NCBI RefSeq assembly: GCF_000381905.1
Contig: NZ_KB907253.1
Coordinates: 1 to 64,000, forward strand
Direction of reading: 5' to 3'
Origin: Paenibacillus fonticola DSM 21315
GTDB taxonomy: Bacteria; Bacillota; Bacilli; Paenibacillales; Paenibacillaceae
Length of the DNA: 64,000 bases
Below the pieces are notes generated by a model. That model was not told the DNA's origin. It ran no database searches and saw only the letters and a list, made by a program, of their open reading frames with translations. This document shows positions 1-8,929 of this stretch, in pieces (position 1 is the first letter of the stretch; every line of letters starts with the position of its first letter). Position numbers and translations under genes: made by a program.

Positions 1-452
1 ACAATAGTTAGCGGTACGCTCTTCAGACGAATGTAGAATGTGTGTGAACCCACGGATATCAGTATGCCAACTGGCGAATTGCTTTGCCTTCGAGCTGAGA
101 AAATGAACCCCCTTTCCGTTCCCCCTTCTGGGGAAAACGCAGGGAGCACGGCCCCCTGCACCCCGTTACTCGCCGTAGGGCAGGGGTCCGGCATATTACA
201 GCCGAACCCGAATCAAGTATGAAAAGAAAGGGCCACCTGTCAAAAAAGGCGCTTGACAGGCTCTATTTAAGTGCATCAAAAACGAAGGTGCGACACAGAC
301 GCTTGACAGGTTTCGTTCATATCAGCGTCCCCTGTGTCCGTTAACCGTGAGGTTCACCACATATCCTATAACTAGCTGCCCCATTTAGTTGTCCAGCCCA
401 ACATTTTGCGACAAAAATATATAGTGTTAGACAAAATCACATAGAAAAGCGT
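1..452. other. gene-poor left edge
   Basis: I see no convincing gene here. The only notable structure is an inverted repeat with CCTGTCAA at 236-243 and TTGACAGG at 253-260. A second copy of the right arm, GCTTGACAGG, lies at 301-310. The short open frame at 40-222 has no ribosome binding site and unusual composition, and I do not call it. Confidence 0.4.
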
Positions 453-493
453 TGACATAAAAAAGGGATAATACTATGATAAAAATCATAGTA
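452..493 (+). promoter_or_regulatory. sigma-A promoter with palindromic operator
   Basis: TTGACA at 452-457 and TATGAT at 475-480 are separated by 17 bp, a near-consensus vegetative promoter. The -10 box lies inside a perfect inverted repeat, TACTATGAT at 472-480 and ATCATAGTA at 485-493 with a 4-nt centre. That is where a repressor would block transcription. The regulator cannot be named from the sequence. Confidence 0.7.
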
Positions 494-527
494 ATTATAT
501 ATACTTACTTTGTTTAATGCATAGCGC

Positions 528-581
528 GTCCACTGGACCACCAGAGACAAAGACTATCCTGCTTGGGGATTGTCTTTTTTT
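528..581 (+). terminator. leader hairpins and intrinsic terminator before the symporter gene
   Basis: CTGG (533-536) and CCAG (541-544) form a small hairpin that competes with GTCC/GGAC at 528-538. Directly after it, AGACAA (545-550) pairs with TTGTCT (570-575), followed by a run of seven T. The unit lies between the promoter at 452-480 and the start codon at 653, so transcripts for the symporter operon must read through it. This is the layout of transcription attenuation. I could not assign a known riboswitch class. Confidence 0.55.
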
Positions 582-652
582 GTTGCCTGAAATGGCGTAT
601 TTGAGGTTTGGCCGTTAGTTTTTCACTCATTTTACTGTATTGGAGGTTTACT

Positions 653-2200
653 ATGCTGCAGACAAATCCACTTCCAGCCTACATCGGATATGTGCTGATG
701 GCAGGACTCGGCTTGGTTATGCTGTTCATCGCCTTATCCGTGCGGCGTTCTCTCGTTCGCAACACACATGATTTTATTATCGCAGACCGCAAAATTGGTC
801 TGGGGTTCGGAGTCGGGTCAGTCATTGCCGTCTGGACCTGGGCTATGGCGGTCATGATGTCCTCGGGGCAAGCGTACACCTGGGGGCTGTCGGGCTTGTT
901 CTGGTTTACCGTGCCAAATGGAATCGCGGTGATGGCGATGGTACCATTCGCCGTCAAGCTGCGGAAGGTCATTCCCAACGGCTATACGATTACGGATTTC
1001 ATCCGTTCGCGGTTTCAGAACCGGCCGGCTCTGGTCATTGCCGTCATCGGCATGATTTTCGGTATTTTTCTCGAAATTATCATTAATTTGAAGGGTGCTG
1101 TACTGCTCGTTCAGACGATTTTTGGCATCAAGGAAATCATCATTCTTGGGGTAATCATATTCATCGTCACCGTGTACTCCTACTTTGGCGGAATTTGGAC
1201 GTCGGCGATTACCGCGACGATCAACACCTTGTTTATTACGGTTCCGGCTGCGGTAGTTACACTGTACGTGCTGCATCAGGTCGGCGGGGCGGGCTTCATC
1301 TTCGAATCGATCGCGCAGCAGGATCCGAAGCTGTTATCTATCTTCCGTCCCGAGGCCGCGGCAGGCTTCGGCGTTACGTTGGCGCTTGGCTTGCTGGCCT
1401 CTACGGTAGCCGATCAGACGTTTTGGCAGAAGGTATGGGCGATTAAGCCCCATCACGTCAAGCGGACTTTTATTTGGGGCGGGGCCTGGTTCTATCCGAT
1501 TCCGATTGCCCTCGGGCTGCTTGGTTTGGTAGCGCTAGGACTCGGACTGAAACTGGATGAGATCGGCGGCGACGCTGCGGCGGTCGGGCCTTATCTGATC
1601 TCTCATTTAGGCCTGCCGCTGATCATTGTCATCCTGTATGTGCTGCTCGTCCTGAACGCGTGCTATTCGACAATCGACGGGGCGTTCTCGGCACTGTCAT
1701 CGCTTGTGGCCGTTGATATCGTCAAGCCGCTGTGGCCGAGCCTTCCGGAGAAACGGTTATTTGCGGTCACCAAGCTCAGCATCATCGCCTGTGCCTTGGT
1801 AGCTGGACTGATTGTCATGTCAGGCGTCAACTTTGTCAGTCTCGTCCTGACGACGTACGCGATTAAGACATCGCTGCTGATTCCCCTGATTTTGGCTATA
1901 TTTTGGCGAAAATTAACGAGCCGAGGGTTTCTTTGGGGCATCGTGCTCAGCATCGTCATCGGCTTGCCAGTGCGCATCATTTATGACGAGCTGATCGGAA
2001 CGCTGGTTATTTTCGGAATTAGTGCAGTAGTTCCAGTGGTATTAAGCCTGCTGTCCAGGGAAGCGCCGTTTGATTATTCCGATTTGAAACATGCGAGGCA
2101 GCTGATAGACGATGCTGCCGACCATACTGCAGATCATGCGGTGTCCGCTGGCGTTGGTTCAACGGTTGTTCCAAATCAGCCCATTCAAGGGAAGGTGTGA
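653..2200 (+). CDS. sodium:solute symporter (SSS family)
   Basis: This 515-residue integral membrane protein has about 13 hydrophobic segments and the general pattern of the sodium:solute symporter family, closest in feel to the urea/DUR3-like branch. It should import a small solute with Na+, but the substrate cannot be read from sequence. I chose ATG 653 because GGAGG at 642-646 sits six bases upstream; an upstream TTG at 608 in the same frame has no such site. The soluble C-terminal tail (roughly the last 45 residues) is rich in Asp and His. The gene is followed by a small membrane-protein gene and then a flavin monooxygenase, suggesting the solute may be a substrate or product of that enzyme. 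This link is inference. Confidence 0.85.
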   Translation: MLQTNPLPAYIGYVLMAGLGLVMLFIALSVRRSLVRNTHDFIIADRKIGLGFGVGSVIAVWTWAMAVMMSSGQAYTWGLSGLFWFTVPNGIAVMAMVPFAVKLRKVIPNGYTITDFIRSRFQNRPALVIAVIGMIFGIFLEIIINLKGAVLLVQTIFGIKEIIILGVIIFIVTVYSYFGGIWTSAITATINTLFITVPAAVVTLYVLHQVGGAGFIFESIAQQDPKLLSIFRPEAAAGFGVTLALGLLASTVADQTFWQKVWAIKPHHVKRTFIWGGAWFYPIPIALGLLGLVALGLGLKLDEIGGDAAAVGPYLISHLGLPLIIVILYVLLVLNACYSTIDGAFSALSSLVAVDIVKPLWPSLPEKRLFAVTKLSIIACALVAGLIVMSGVNFVSLVLTTYAIKTSLLIPLILAIFWRKLTSRGFLWGIVLSIVIGLPVRIIYDELIGTLVIFGISAVVPVVLSLLSREAPFDYSDLKHARQLIDDAADHTADHAVSAGVGSTVVPNQPIQGKV

Positions 2201-2205
2201 TTCGC

Positions 2206-2538
2206 ATGGCATACGTTATTGCGGCTTCGTTTATTTCTATTGTGGTGAGCCTGATTTATCTAGGATATGTCGGAGCTTCGTTTCGGCAGGTAAAGAACGA
2301 CAGGAAAAGGGATCAGCTTGATGCAGTACCGGCATCCGAAGCTTCCTACGAGGCTTCTGAATGGGAGAGCGAATCGCCTTTTAGCTGGAAGGCGCTCATC
2401 AGCATTTTTTTATCCAGTGTCATCCTTTTTTTGATGGGCAAGTCGGCGGTGTTCTGGAGTTACGTTCCTTTTATCGCGATTGGTTCGGCGGTGGCGGTGA
2501 TATTCGCATTTACCATCGATCTGCGCAGGAAGGCTTAG
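2206..2538 (+). CDS. small membrane protein of the symporter operon
   Basis: I do not recognise this 110-residue protein. It has one N-terminal membrane segment (about residues 2-22), a charged central stretch rich in Glu and Ser, and two closely spaced hydrophobic segments in the C-terminal half. It starts 5 bases after the symporter stop, with AAGG at 2192-2195 as ribosome binding site; a GTG at 2197 overlapping the stop is the alternative start. The tight spacing suggests translational coupling and a role as an accessory subunit of the symporter. That role is inferred only from position. Confidence 0.65.
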   Translation: MAYVIAASFISIVVSLIYLGYVGASFRQVKNDRKRDQLDAVPASEASYEASEWESESPFSWKALISIFLSSVILFLMGKSAVFWSYVPFIAIGSAVAVIFAFTIDLRRKA

Positions 2539-2640
2539 GTTGAAATTTCGGGACGTTAAATACAAGACAGATAGAGGAGCGGCGGAGTAAATAAGACGCA
2601 GCCTAGAATTAATAGAAGCAGAGAGGAAGTTGTTTTAAAC

Positions 2641-3969
2641 ATGAATATCACATCATCCAAAAAGCATGCGCACCTGCTAGGATTCATTCAACACGGCGTG
2701 AACAGCCACGCGATCGGCATGTGGCGGCATGCCAAAGATAAAGTGAATTGGGACTGGAGCCAACCGGCCTATTGGCAGCATATGGCCCGGACAATGGAGC
2801 GCGGCTTGTTCGACGCCATGTTCATTGCCGATGAGCTAGCGCCCTATAACACTTACCAGGGCAGTTCGGATGCCATCGTTAAATATGCCGTGCAATGCCC
2901 TACGCATGAACCGTCCACGATTGTCCCGATTATTACGGGTGCAACCGAGAGGTTGGGGGTCGGGGTTACGTTATCGACGGCATTTGAGCATCCGTATTCG
3001 ATGGCGCGGCGGCTGTCCAGTCTGGATCATCTGTCCGGAGGACGGATCGCCTGGAACATCGTCAGCTCCTACTCCAAGAGTGAGTGGGATGCTTACGGCC
3101 AGGAGATGACGATGCGCACGGACCGTTACGACCGTATGGAGGAATACGTGGATTTATGCTGCCAATTGTGGGATTCCTGGGAACCGGATGCCATCGTTGC
3201 GGACCGCTCCAGCGGTATATTTGCCGATCCGGCAAAGGTGAAAGTGATCGACTTTGAAGGGAAGTATTTTAAAAGCAAGGGCCGGCACTTCTGTGCGCCT
3301 TCTCCGCAGGGGCGTCCGGTGTTCTGGCAGGCCGGCTCGTCTGACCGGGGCCGGGACTTTGCGGCTCAGTATGCCGAGGCTATTTTCGCGGTACACCCGA
3401 ATGTGGAGCGGATGAGGCAGTACAGCGAGGACATAAACGCCAGGCTTACGAAATTTGGCCGCCCGGAAAATTCCGTGGTGCGCATCTATGGCCTGCAAAC
3501 TGTTGTAGGAATGAGCCGCAGCGAAGCGGAGGAGAAATATGAGCGCATGAAGGCCTGCATTCATCCTGAGGCGGCCTTGGCCTGGATATCGGGGCACTTC
3601 GGGTTGGATTTTTCACAGTATAATCCAGACGAATACGTTCAGAACATCGAGGTTCCCGGCATTCAAGGCCTCTTCGAATCTGTCATTTACGCCAAGGGCG
3701 GCGCCCCGGTGACGATACGCGAAGCCGCGCTTCATTATGCCCAGGGCATGGGCATGCCTGTTGCGGTAGGAACTCCAGAGGACATTGCCGATCAAATGGA
3801 GCATTACATGGATGAAGGCGGCGCAGACGGCTTTATGTTGATCGCGACGAATACGCCAGGCTGCTTCGAAGAGTTCGTTGATCTTGTCGTACCGGAACTG
3901 CAGCGGCGCGGACGTTATCGCACATCCTATCCGGGCACGACTTTGAGGGAGAATCTTTTGAACGATTAA
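2641..3969 (+). CDS. NtaA/SnaA/DszA-type flavin-dependent monooxygenase
   Basis: This 442-residue protein is a luciferase-fold, reduced-flavin-dependent monooxygenase of the NtaA/SnaA/DszA subgroup. Typical features are the early segment with DELAPYNTYQG, the STAFEHPYSMARRLSSLDHL stretch, SGGRIAWNIVSSY, and FWQAGSSDRGRDFAA near the middle. Family members oxidise nitrilotriacetate, dibenzothiophene sulfone, dimethyl sulfide and similar compounds with FMNH2 from a separate reductase. The substrate here is unknown. It follows the symporter pair at about 100 bp and precedes a sulfonate operon, which suggests scavenging of carbon, nitrogen or sulfur from an organic compound. No flavin reductase gene is nearby. 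Confidence 0.85.
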   Translation: MNITSSKKHAHLLGFIQHGVNSHAIGMWRHAKDKVNWDWSQPAYWQHMARTMERGLFDAMFIADELAPYNTYQGSSDAIVKYAVQCPTHEPSTIVPIITGATERLGVGVTLSTAFEHPYSMARRLSSLDHLSGGRIAWNIVSSYSKSEWDAYGQEMTMRTDRYDRMEEYVDLCCQLWDSWEPDAIVADRSSGIFADPAKVKVIDFEGKYFKSKGRHFCAPSPQGRPVFWQAGSSDRGRDFAAQYAEAIFAVHPNVERMRQYSEDINARLTKFGRPENSVVRIYGLQTVVGMSRSEAEEKYERMKACIHPEAALAWISGHFGLDFSQYNPDEYVQNIEVPGIQGLFESVIYAKGGAPVTIREAALHYAQGMGMPVAVGTPEDIADQMEHYMDEGGADGFMLIATNTPGCFEEFVDLVVPELQRRGRYRTSYPGTTLRENLLND

Positions 3970-4005
3970 TCAGGTAGTTAGAATTTAGAAACTGCTGCCG
4001 ATATT

Positions 4006-4034
4006 AAGAAGACACCGTAACCGGTGTTTTCTTT
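4006..4034 (+). terminator. intrinsic terminator after the monooxygenase
   Basis: AAGAAGACACCG (4006-4017) pairs with CGGTGTTTTCTT (4022-4033) across a 4-nt loop, with one G-U pair. It ends the symporter-monooxygenase operon. Confidence 0.75.
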
Positions 4035-4064
4035 GGTTGAGAGAACATTTTAGTTTAATTATTA

Positions 4065-4092
4065 GTACACTACAGAGTGTACATTCTGTACA
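4065..4092 (+). promoter_or_regulatory. GTAC-core operator cluster before the antitoxin gene
   Basis: Two exact TGTACA hexamers lie at 4078-4083 and 4087-4092, and a third GTAC core (AGTACAC) lies at 4064-4070. GTACACT at 4065-4071 and AGTGTAC at 4076-4082 form an inverted repeat. TGTACA-centred palindromes are the operator type known for the YefM antitoxin of the YefM-YoeB system, so this is a plausible autoregulatory site for the Phd/YefM-like gene 35 bp downstream. A weak promoter, TTGGTT (4033-4038) N17 TAATTA (4056-4061), lies just upstream. Confidence 0.55.
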
Positions 4093-4126
4093 TAATTTTG
4101 CAAAATGGAGGCAAGGAGGGATGAAT

Positions 4127-4543
4127 ATGCAAACTGTTCTGAATGCAACCGATGTTAGAGCAAATTTTGGTGAATTTATAGATACTATCGTGCGTGAGAA
4201 GCCTCAGGCGATTAAACGGAACAGAGATGTAATTATGGCATTCTCCAAACAACAAACGAAGGAACTGCTGTCCATTTATGAATTGACCTTCGAGTACGAG
4301 CAAGACGAAGATGGCAGGCATACTGGTTCAATCGAGCAAATTGAGGATATAGTCGCCGATGGCGAGACACTCGAAGAGCTTAGAAGCGAATTGGCGCGAC
4401 AGTTAATTGAATATGCTTTGGACTATGAGAATAATTATTCGCAATATTATAATACGCCGGACCGGCGTAAGCATGCGCCGTATGTATTGCGTGTACTGCT
4501 GGAAGACGATATTGAATCGGTTAAACAAATGTTCCATGCCTAA
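4127..4543 (+). CDS. Phd/YefM-like antitoxin with HicB-like C-terminal domain, no toxin
   Basis: The first 45 residues (TDVRANFGEFIDTIVREKP and the following KRNRDVIMAFS) have the Phd/YefM antitoxin pattern, a small DNA-binding and dimerisation domain. The remaining 90 residues contain a DEDGRHTGSIEQIEDIVADG segment followed by a helix, resembling a HicB-type alpha/beta fold. Such fusions are known as antitoxin-like proteins. I chose ATG 4127 because AAGGAGG at 4113-4119 is correctly spaced; ATG 4121 is too close to that site. The protein is 138 residues. No toxin gene precedes it within the window segment or follows it before the sulfonate operon, so it looks solitary. Its operator-like GTAC repeats suggest autoregulation. 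The HicB assignment is tentative. Confidence 0.65.
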   Translation: MQTVLNATDVRANFGEFIDTIVREKPQAIKRNRDVIMAFSKQQTKELLSIYELTFEYEQDEDGRHTGSIEQIEDIVADGETLEELRSELARQLIEYALDYENNYSQYYNTPDRRKHAPYVLRVLLEDDIESVKQMFHA

Positions 4544-4584
4544 ACTATACAACTTTATTTTCTTATAATAAAAATTTTTAATTC

Positions 4585-4614
4585 TTGACACCATTCTTCC
4601 CTCGATGATATTAT
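4585..4614 (+). promoter_or_regulatory. sigma-A promoter of the ssu operon
   Basis: TTGACA at 4585-4590 and TATTAT at 4609-4614 are 18 bp apart. A transcript from here carries a leader of about 200 nt before the ssuA start codon. Confidence 0.65.
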
Positions 4615-4671
4615 ACGAAATAATCCAAGTTAGTTGATGTGAATTAACAGAATTAAAAATTGACTTTACCG

Positions 4672-4752
4672 GACCGCCGGAGGGTCTCTCTTATCGAACA
4701 GAGGCATGTATTATGCCTTTCGATCAGGGGGACCTTTGTGTTTTCTTAGGGA
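4672..4752 (+). promoter_or_regulatory. structured ssu leader, possible attenuator
   Basis: Three nested helices form one long hairpin. AGGGTCTC (4681-4688) pairs with the segment ending at 4736, ATCGAA (4693-4698) pairs with TTCGAT (4719-4724), and AGGCAT (4702-4707) pairs with ATGCCT (4713-4718). A U-rich tail follows. Upstream, GACC (4672-4675) can pair with GGTC (4683-4686) and would open the base of the hairpin, so an antiterminator-like alternative exists. It lacks the conserved core of the SAM-I (S-box) riboswitch. I infer sulfur-responsive attenuation but cannot name the class. Confidence 0.45.
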
Positions 4753-4821
4753 TGTTTGGCAGGAACAGGAAAAGGAATTGCAGCAGGAACAAGAAGAGAA
4801 AGAGAAGGGGGAGAACTGGTT

Positions 4822-5892
4822 ATGGAAAAGAGAACATCCAAACGGGCAGCACAGGGGGTTATCGCGGCGGCTTCGGCCTTGCTTCTGGCGGTAGCATTGT
4901 CCGCTTGCAGCACAAATGGCAGCGGCAGCCAGGCGGCGGGGCAGTCGGCTTCGGGGGGAGCGGCCCCGGAGGGAGCGGCAGCCACGGCATCGTCAGATAC
5001 ATTAGAGCAGGGAGCATCATCCGAGACGAGGGATATTACGATCCACATCGGATACCAGAAATATGGGACGATCAATATTTTGAAAGCGGACGGAGCGCTG
5101 GATCGCCGTCTCGCGGAAGAACGCAACATTAAGATCGAGTGGACGGAGTTCCCGGGAGGACCGCAGCTGCTCGAGGCACTGAATGTGGGGAGCGTTGATG
5201 TTGGGCACGCGGGGGAGGCGCCGCCGATCTTCGCCCAGGCTGCTGGCGCTAAGCTGGTCTATCTGGCGCATGAGCCGGCCAGTCCCCGTAGCGAGGGAAT
5301 CATTGTGCCGAAGGATTCGCCGCTTCAATCCGTTGCCGAGTTGAAAGGGAAGACGGTTGTGCTCAATAAGGGCTCCAATGTTCATTATTTGCTAGTGAAG
5401 CAGCTGGAGGAGAACGGAGTAGCTTATAAAGATGTCGATGTAAAATATTTGCCTCCCGCCGACGCGCGCGCCGCATTCGAGAAGGGAAGCGTGGATGCTT
5501 GGGTGATCTGGGATCCATTTCTCGCCGCTGCGGAGACCGCTACAGGGGGAAGGGTGATTGCCAACGGGGAGGGGGCCGTCTCCAATCATGAATTCTACTT
5601 GGCAACCCGTGAATTTGCCGAGAAGTACCCGGATCTCGTGGAAATTTTGCTGGAGGAGGCCGATAAGATCGACGTCTGGGCCAAGGCCAATCCACGGGAG
5701 CTTGCGGAGAAGCTGTCACCCCAGCTGGGCATTGACGTTGAATCGCTTGAGCTGGCCGCAGGCCGCAGAGCCTACGGCGTTCAGCGGATCGACGAGGAAC
5801 TGGTGCAGGCCCAGCAGTCGATTGCCGATACCTTCTATGAGCTGGGGCTGATCCCAGACCAACTGGACATTCATGATGGGATTTTAAAATAA
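4822..5892 (+). CDS. ssuA: aliphatic sulfonate ABC transporter, binding lipoprotein
   Basis: This 356-residue protein starts with a lipoprotein signal peptide whose lipobox (ALSAC) predicts lipid attachment of the cysteine near residue 30. It continues with a Gly/Ala/Ser-rich linker and then an SsuA-type periplasmic-binding fold: [37 protein letters not shown] and [13 protein letters not shown]. It should capture alkanesulfonates outside the membrane for SsuCB. ATG 4822 is preceded by AAGGGGGA at 4805-4812; a longer frame from TTG 4756 has no support. The purine-rich stretch at 4763-4812 just upstream is low in complexity. Gene order ssuA-ssuD-ssuC-ssuB supports the call. Confidence 0.9.
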   Translation: MEKRTSKRAAQGVIAAASALLLAVALSACSTNGSGSQAAGQSASGGAAPEGAAATASSDTLEQGASSETRDITIHIGYQKYGTINILKADGALDRRLAEERNIKIEWTEFPGGPQLLEALNVGSVDVGHAGEAPPIFAQAAGAKLVYLAHEPASPRSEGIIVPKDSPLQSVAELKGKTVVLNKGSNVHYLLVKQLEENGVAYKDVDVKYLPPADARAAFEKGSVDAWVIWDPFLAAAETATGGRVIANGEGAVSNHEFYLATREFAEKYPDLVEILLEEADKIDVWAKANPRELAEKLSPQLGIDVESLELAAGRRAYGVQRIDEELVQAQQSIADTFYELGLIPDQLDIHDGILK

Positions 5893-5933
5893 ACATTTGT
5901 ATAGATACGGATCGGATGAGGAGGAGAAGAGTG

Positions 5934-7085
5934 ATGAAAGTATTTTGGTTCATACCGACCCATGGGGATGGGCGTTATTTGGGCACCAGCCAAGGCGCGC
6001 GTGCGGTGGATCTTCATTATATGCAGCAGATTGCCGTTGCGGCCGACCGGCTCGGCTATGAGGGCGTATTGATTCCGACGGGCAGCTCCTGTGAGGATCC
6101 GTGGGTCGTCGCTTCCTCGCTGGTCCCCGTGACGCAGCGCTTGAAGTTTCTCGTCGCGCTCCGCCCGGGGTTGACCTCGCCGACACTTGCAGCGCGAATG
6201 GCCGCGACGCTGGACCGCATATCAAGCGGCAGATTGCTGCTGAATGTCGTGGCCGGGGGCGATCCCGTGGAGCTGGCCGGAGACGGCTTGTTCCTGGATC
6301 ACTCCGCCCGCTATGAACTGACGAGTGAATTTCTCGATATTTGGCGGCGAGAGTTATCCGGGGAGACCGTCGATTATGAAGGCAAGCATTTGCGGGTCGA
6401 GGGCGGCCATGTTTTGTATCCCGGCATTCAGCAGCCTTATCCGCCGCTCTGGTTCGGCGGTTCATCGGAGGCGGCACAGCAGGTGGCCGCGGATCACGTC
6501 GACGTCTACCTGACCTGGGGCGAGCCGCCGGCTGAAGTCGCGAAGAAGATCGCCGAGATGCGCAGGCTGGCCGAAGAGAGGGGACGCACGATCCGGTTCG
6601 GGATCCGCCTTCATGTCATCGTTCGCGAGACGGAGGACGAGGCGTGGGCTGCGGCACATGATCTCATCAAGCATCTGGATGAGGAGACGATCGCGGCGGC
6701 GCAGAAAATTTTTGCCCGCTTCGATTCGGTCGGGCAGCAGCGGATGTCCACGCTGCATGGCGGCAGCAAGGAGCAGCTGGAAATTAGCCCGAATCTATGG
6801 GCAGGGATCGGGCTCGTCCGCGGCGGCGCAGGAACGGCTCTGGTCGGCAGCCCGGAAATCGTCGCCGAGCGGATGCAGGAATACGCAGATTTGGGGATCG
6901 AGACGTTCATTTTCTCGGGCTATCCTCATTTGGAGGAGGCTTACCGCGTGGCGGAGCTGCTGTTCCCGCTGCTGCCACTGCAGCTGCAGCAAAGAAGCGA
7001 GGCGGCGGGGCCGTCTTCGATCAGCCCGTTCGGCGAGATTATAGCAAACAATGTGCGGCCAACGCCGAAGGCATCGGCGCATTAA
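5934..7085 (+). CDS. ssuD: FMNH2-dependent alkanesulfonate monooxygenase
   Basis: This 383-residue luciferase-like enzyme should cleave the C-S bond of alkanesulfonates with FMNH2 and O2, releasing sulfite and an aldehyde. The start [19 protein letters not shown], the segment [20 protein letters not shown] and [10 protein letters not shown] are characteristic of SsuD. ATG 5934 follows GAGGAGGAG at 5919-5927. Its length matches the usual 370-390 residues. It lies between the binding protein and permease genes of the same operon. The usual partner, the NAD(P)H:FMN reductase SsuE, is not found in this window, so reduced flavin must come from elsewhere. Confidence 0.93.
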   Translation: MKVFWFIPTHGDGRYLGTSQGARAVDLHYMQQIAVAADRLGYEGVLIPTGSSCEDPWVVASSLVPVTQRLKFLVALRPGLTSPTLAARMAATLDRISSGRLLLNVVAGGDPVELAGDGLFLDHSARYELTSEFLDIWRRELSGETVDYEGKHLRVEGGHVLYPGIQQPYPPLWFGGSSEAAQQVAADHVDVYLTWGEPPAEVAKKIAEMRRLAEERGRTIRFGIRLHVIVRETEDEAWAAAHDLIKHLDEETIAAAQKIFARFDSVGQQRMSTLHGGSKEQLEISPNLWAGIGLVRGGAGTALVGSPEIVAERMQEYADLGIETFIFSGYPHLEEAYRVAELLFPLLPLQLQQRSEAAGPSSISPFGEIIANNVRPTPKASAH

Positions 7086-7100
7086 GAGGAGTCGATAGGA

Positions 7101-7895
7101 ATGGGCAAGAAGAAGTGGCATTTGCAGGCTTTGCCTTGGTATATCCCTCTGTTCATTCTAGTCGTCTGGCAGGTGCTCGGCAGCACGGGGCTTATGCCTG
7201 AACGTACGCTGCCGTCGCCGATTGAGGTCTTCCAGGCCGGCTGGAAACTGACGACAAACGGGGAATTGGCGGCGGCGATCGGCATCAGCACGTGGAGAGC
7301 ACTGATCGGCTTTATCGTCGGCGGGCTGTTGGGTTTCGTGCTAGGGTTGTTGAATGGAGTCATTCCGCTATCGGAAAAACTGACCGATTCCACGATCCAG
7401 ATGATCCGCAACGTTCCGCATTTGGCGATGATCCCGCTTGTGATCGCCTGGTTCGGCATCGGAGAAGAGGGCAGAATCTTTCTCGTCGCGCTGGGCGTGT
7501 TCTTTCCGATCTACATCAATACTCTGCACGGCATCCGCTCGGTCGATCCAGGTTTGATCGAAATGGGCCAGGTGTATGGGCTGCGCCATTGGCAGCTGTA
7601 CCGGCGGGTTATATTGCCAGGCGCACTGCCGTCGATTCTGGTGGGCTTCCGCTTCGCTCTCGGCATTATGTGGCTGACGCTTATCGTCGCTGAGACGATC
7701 GCAGCCAATTCCGGCATCGGATATATGGCGATGAATGCGCGGGAGTTTTTCCAGATGGACGTCGTGGTGCTCAGCATTTTGCTGTATGCGCTGCTCGGCA
7801 AATTATCGGATTTGATGGCGAAAGGCTTTGAGAGGAGGTGGCTGAAATGGCATCCGCACTTCGCCAAAGAAGGCTCACAATTCAAGAGCGGCTAA
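7101..7895 (+). CDS. ssuC: aliphatic sulfonate ABC transporter, permease
   Basis: This 264-residue membrane protein has six predicted membrane segments and the SsuC/TauC/NitT-type permease pattern. The cytoplasmic coupling loop with the EAA-like motif is visible around [21 protein letters not shown]. It forms the translocation channel for sulfonates with SsuA and SsuB. It starts 15 bases after ssuD with GAGGAG as ribosome binding site. Its 3' end overlaps the start of ssuB by 49 bp, which suggests coupled translation. Confidence 0.92.
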   Translation: MGKKKWHLQALPWYIPLFILVVWQVLGSTGLMPERTLPSPIEVFQAGWKLTTNGELAAAIGISTWRALIGFIVGGLLGFVLGLLNGVIPLSEKLTDSTIQMIRNVPHLAMIPLVIAWFGIGEEGRIFLVALGVFFPIYINTLHGIRSVDPGLIEMGQVYGLRHWQLYRRVILPGALPSILVGFRFALGIMWLTLIVAETIAANSGIGYMAMNAREFFQMDVVVLSILLYALLGKLSDLMAKGFERRWLKWHPHFAKEGSQFKSG

Positions 7896-8851
7896 AAAGG
7901 GGGGCACAGCAGGATCCGTACCTGGATGCACTTCCGGAAGAGCCCTCCCTACAGGCCGATGCGGACGAGAGCCGGGAGAGTAATGCGCAGGATAGCGCAA
8001 GGGATAGTACAACAGATAGTACAGCAGATAGCACGAAGCAAAGCCTGCGGAATAGCCTACAGCATGGCCGGCCGGCGAGCGGTATATCGATCGAACTCGA
8101 CGCGGTGTCCAAGCGGTTTGGCAGCAAACAGGTGCTGCGCAGCATTCAATTGTCGGTACAGCCCGGCAGCTTCGTCGCCATCGTAGGCCGGAGCGGCTGC
8201 GGAAAAAGCACGCTGCTTCGCCTTCTGTCCGGGCTTGATCAGGCGAGCAGCGGCTCATTAAGGCTGCAGGGGCAGGAGGTGCAGGGCATTCACCCTGCGA
8301 CGCGGCTCATGTTCCAGGATTCGCGCCTGCTGCCTTGGAATACCGTGCTCGACAACGTGAAGCTGGGACTGGCCAGCACAGGCACGGGTTCGGACGATCC
8401 GCGGCGGCGCGCCTATGCAGCCCTTGAGCTGGTCGGGCTGGCGGACCGGGCGGGGGAGTGGCCGTCCGTCCTGTCCGGGGGCCAGCGGCAGCGGGTCGCT
8501 CTCGCCCGGGCCTTGGTCGTGAACCCGCGCCTGCTGCTGTTCGATGAGCCGCTCGGTGCGCTGGACGCGTTGACGCGCATCGAAATGCAGCGCCTCATCG
8601 AGCGTTTATGGCAGCGGCGGGGTTTTACGGCCGTCATGGTTACGCATGACGTAAGCGAGGCGGTAGCCTTGGCGGATCGGGTCATTCTGATCGAGGAAGG
8701 GCAGATTGCCTTGGATTTGCAAATTACGCTGGCCCGGCCGCGCGTTCGGGATGCGGGCTTCGCCCATTTTGAACAGATCATCTTTGACCGGGTACTTGCC
8801 CGGGATGAGCGGGAACAGCACGGCCTTCATGTTCCTTTATATGATATTTGA
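7847..8851 (+). CDS. ssuB: aliphatic sulfonate ABC transporter, ATPase with long N-terminal extension
   Basis: This 334-residue ATPase powers sulfonate import. The nucleotide-binding domain begins near residue 80 ([13 protein letters not shown]) and shows Walker [10 protein letters not shown], signature [15 protein letters not shown], Walker B LLLFDEP and the switch histidine in [14 protein letters not shown]. SsuB proteins are usually about 255 residues. Here the first 78 residues are a hydrophilic extension rich in Asp, Ser, Thr and Arg with a DST-repeat, encoded by repetitive DNA at about 7985-8040. ATG 7847 has GAGGAGG at 7832-7838; no better internal start precedes the ATPase domain. The gene overlaps ssuC by 49 bp. 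The function of the extension is unknown. Confidence 0.9.
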   Translation: MASALRQRRLTIQERLKRGAQQDPYLDALPEEPSLQADADESRESNAQDSARDSTTDSTADSTKQSLRNSLQHGRPASGISIELDAVSKRFGSKQVLRSIQLSVQPGSFVAIVGRSGCGKSTLLRLLSGLDQASSGSLRLQGQEVQGIHPATRLMFQDSRLLPWNTVLDNVKLGLASTGTGSDDPRRRAYAALELVGLADRAGEWPSVLSGGQRQRVALARALVVNPRLLLFDEPLGALDALTRIEMQRLIERLWQRRGFTAVMVTHDVSEAVALADRVILIEEGQIALDLQITLARPRVRDAGFAHFEQIIFDRVLARDEREQHGLHVPLYDI

Positions 8852-8929
8852 TACATCCGCCCGGCTCGTCCGGTTCTAAACATCATCCGGCATGCATAGA
8901 AATGAAACATGCTCCATACGGAATCATTC

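Noticed and set aside
40..222. Short frame at the left edge
   Set aside because: No ribosome binding site, biased composition, and no recognisable domain.
818..1276. 152-residue minus-strand frame inside the symporter gene
   Set aside because: Antisense shadow of a membrane protein gene with clear family features.
4672..4752. S-box (SAM-I) riboswitch before ssuA
   Set aside because: CTCTTATC is present, but the conserved core and the four-way junction are missing; the segment folds as a single rod.
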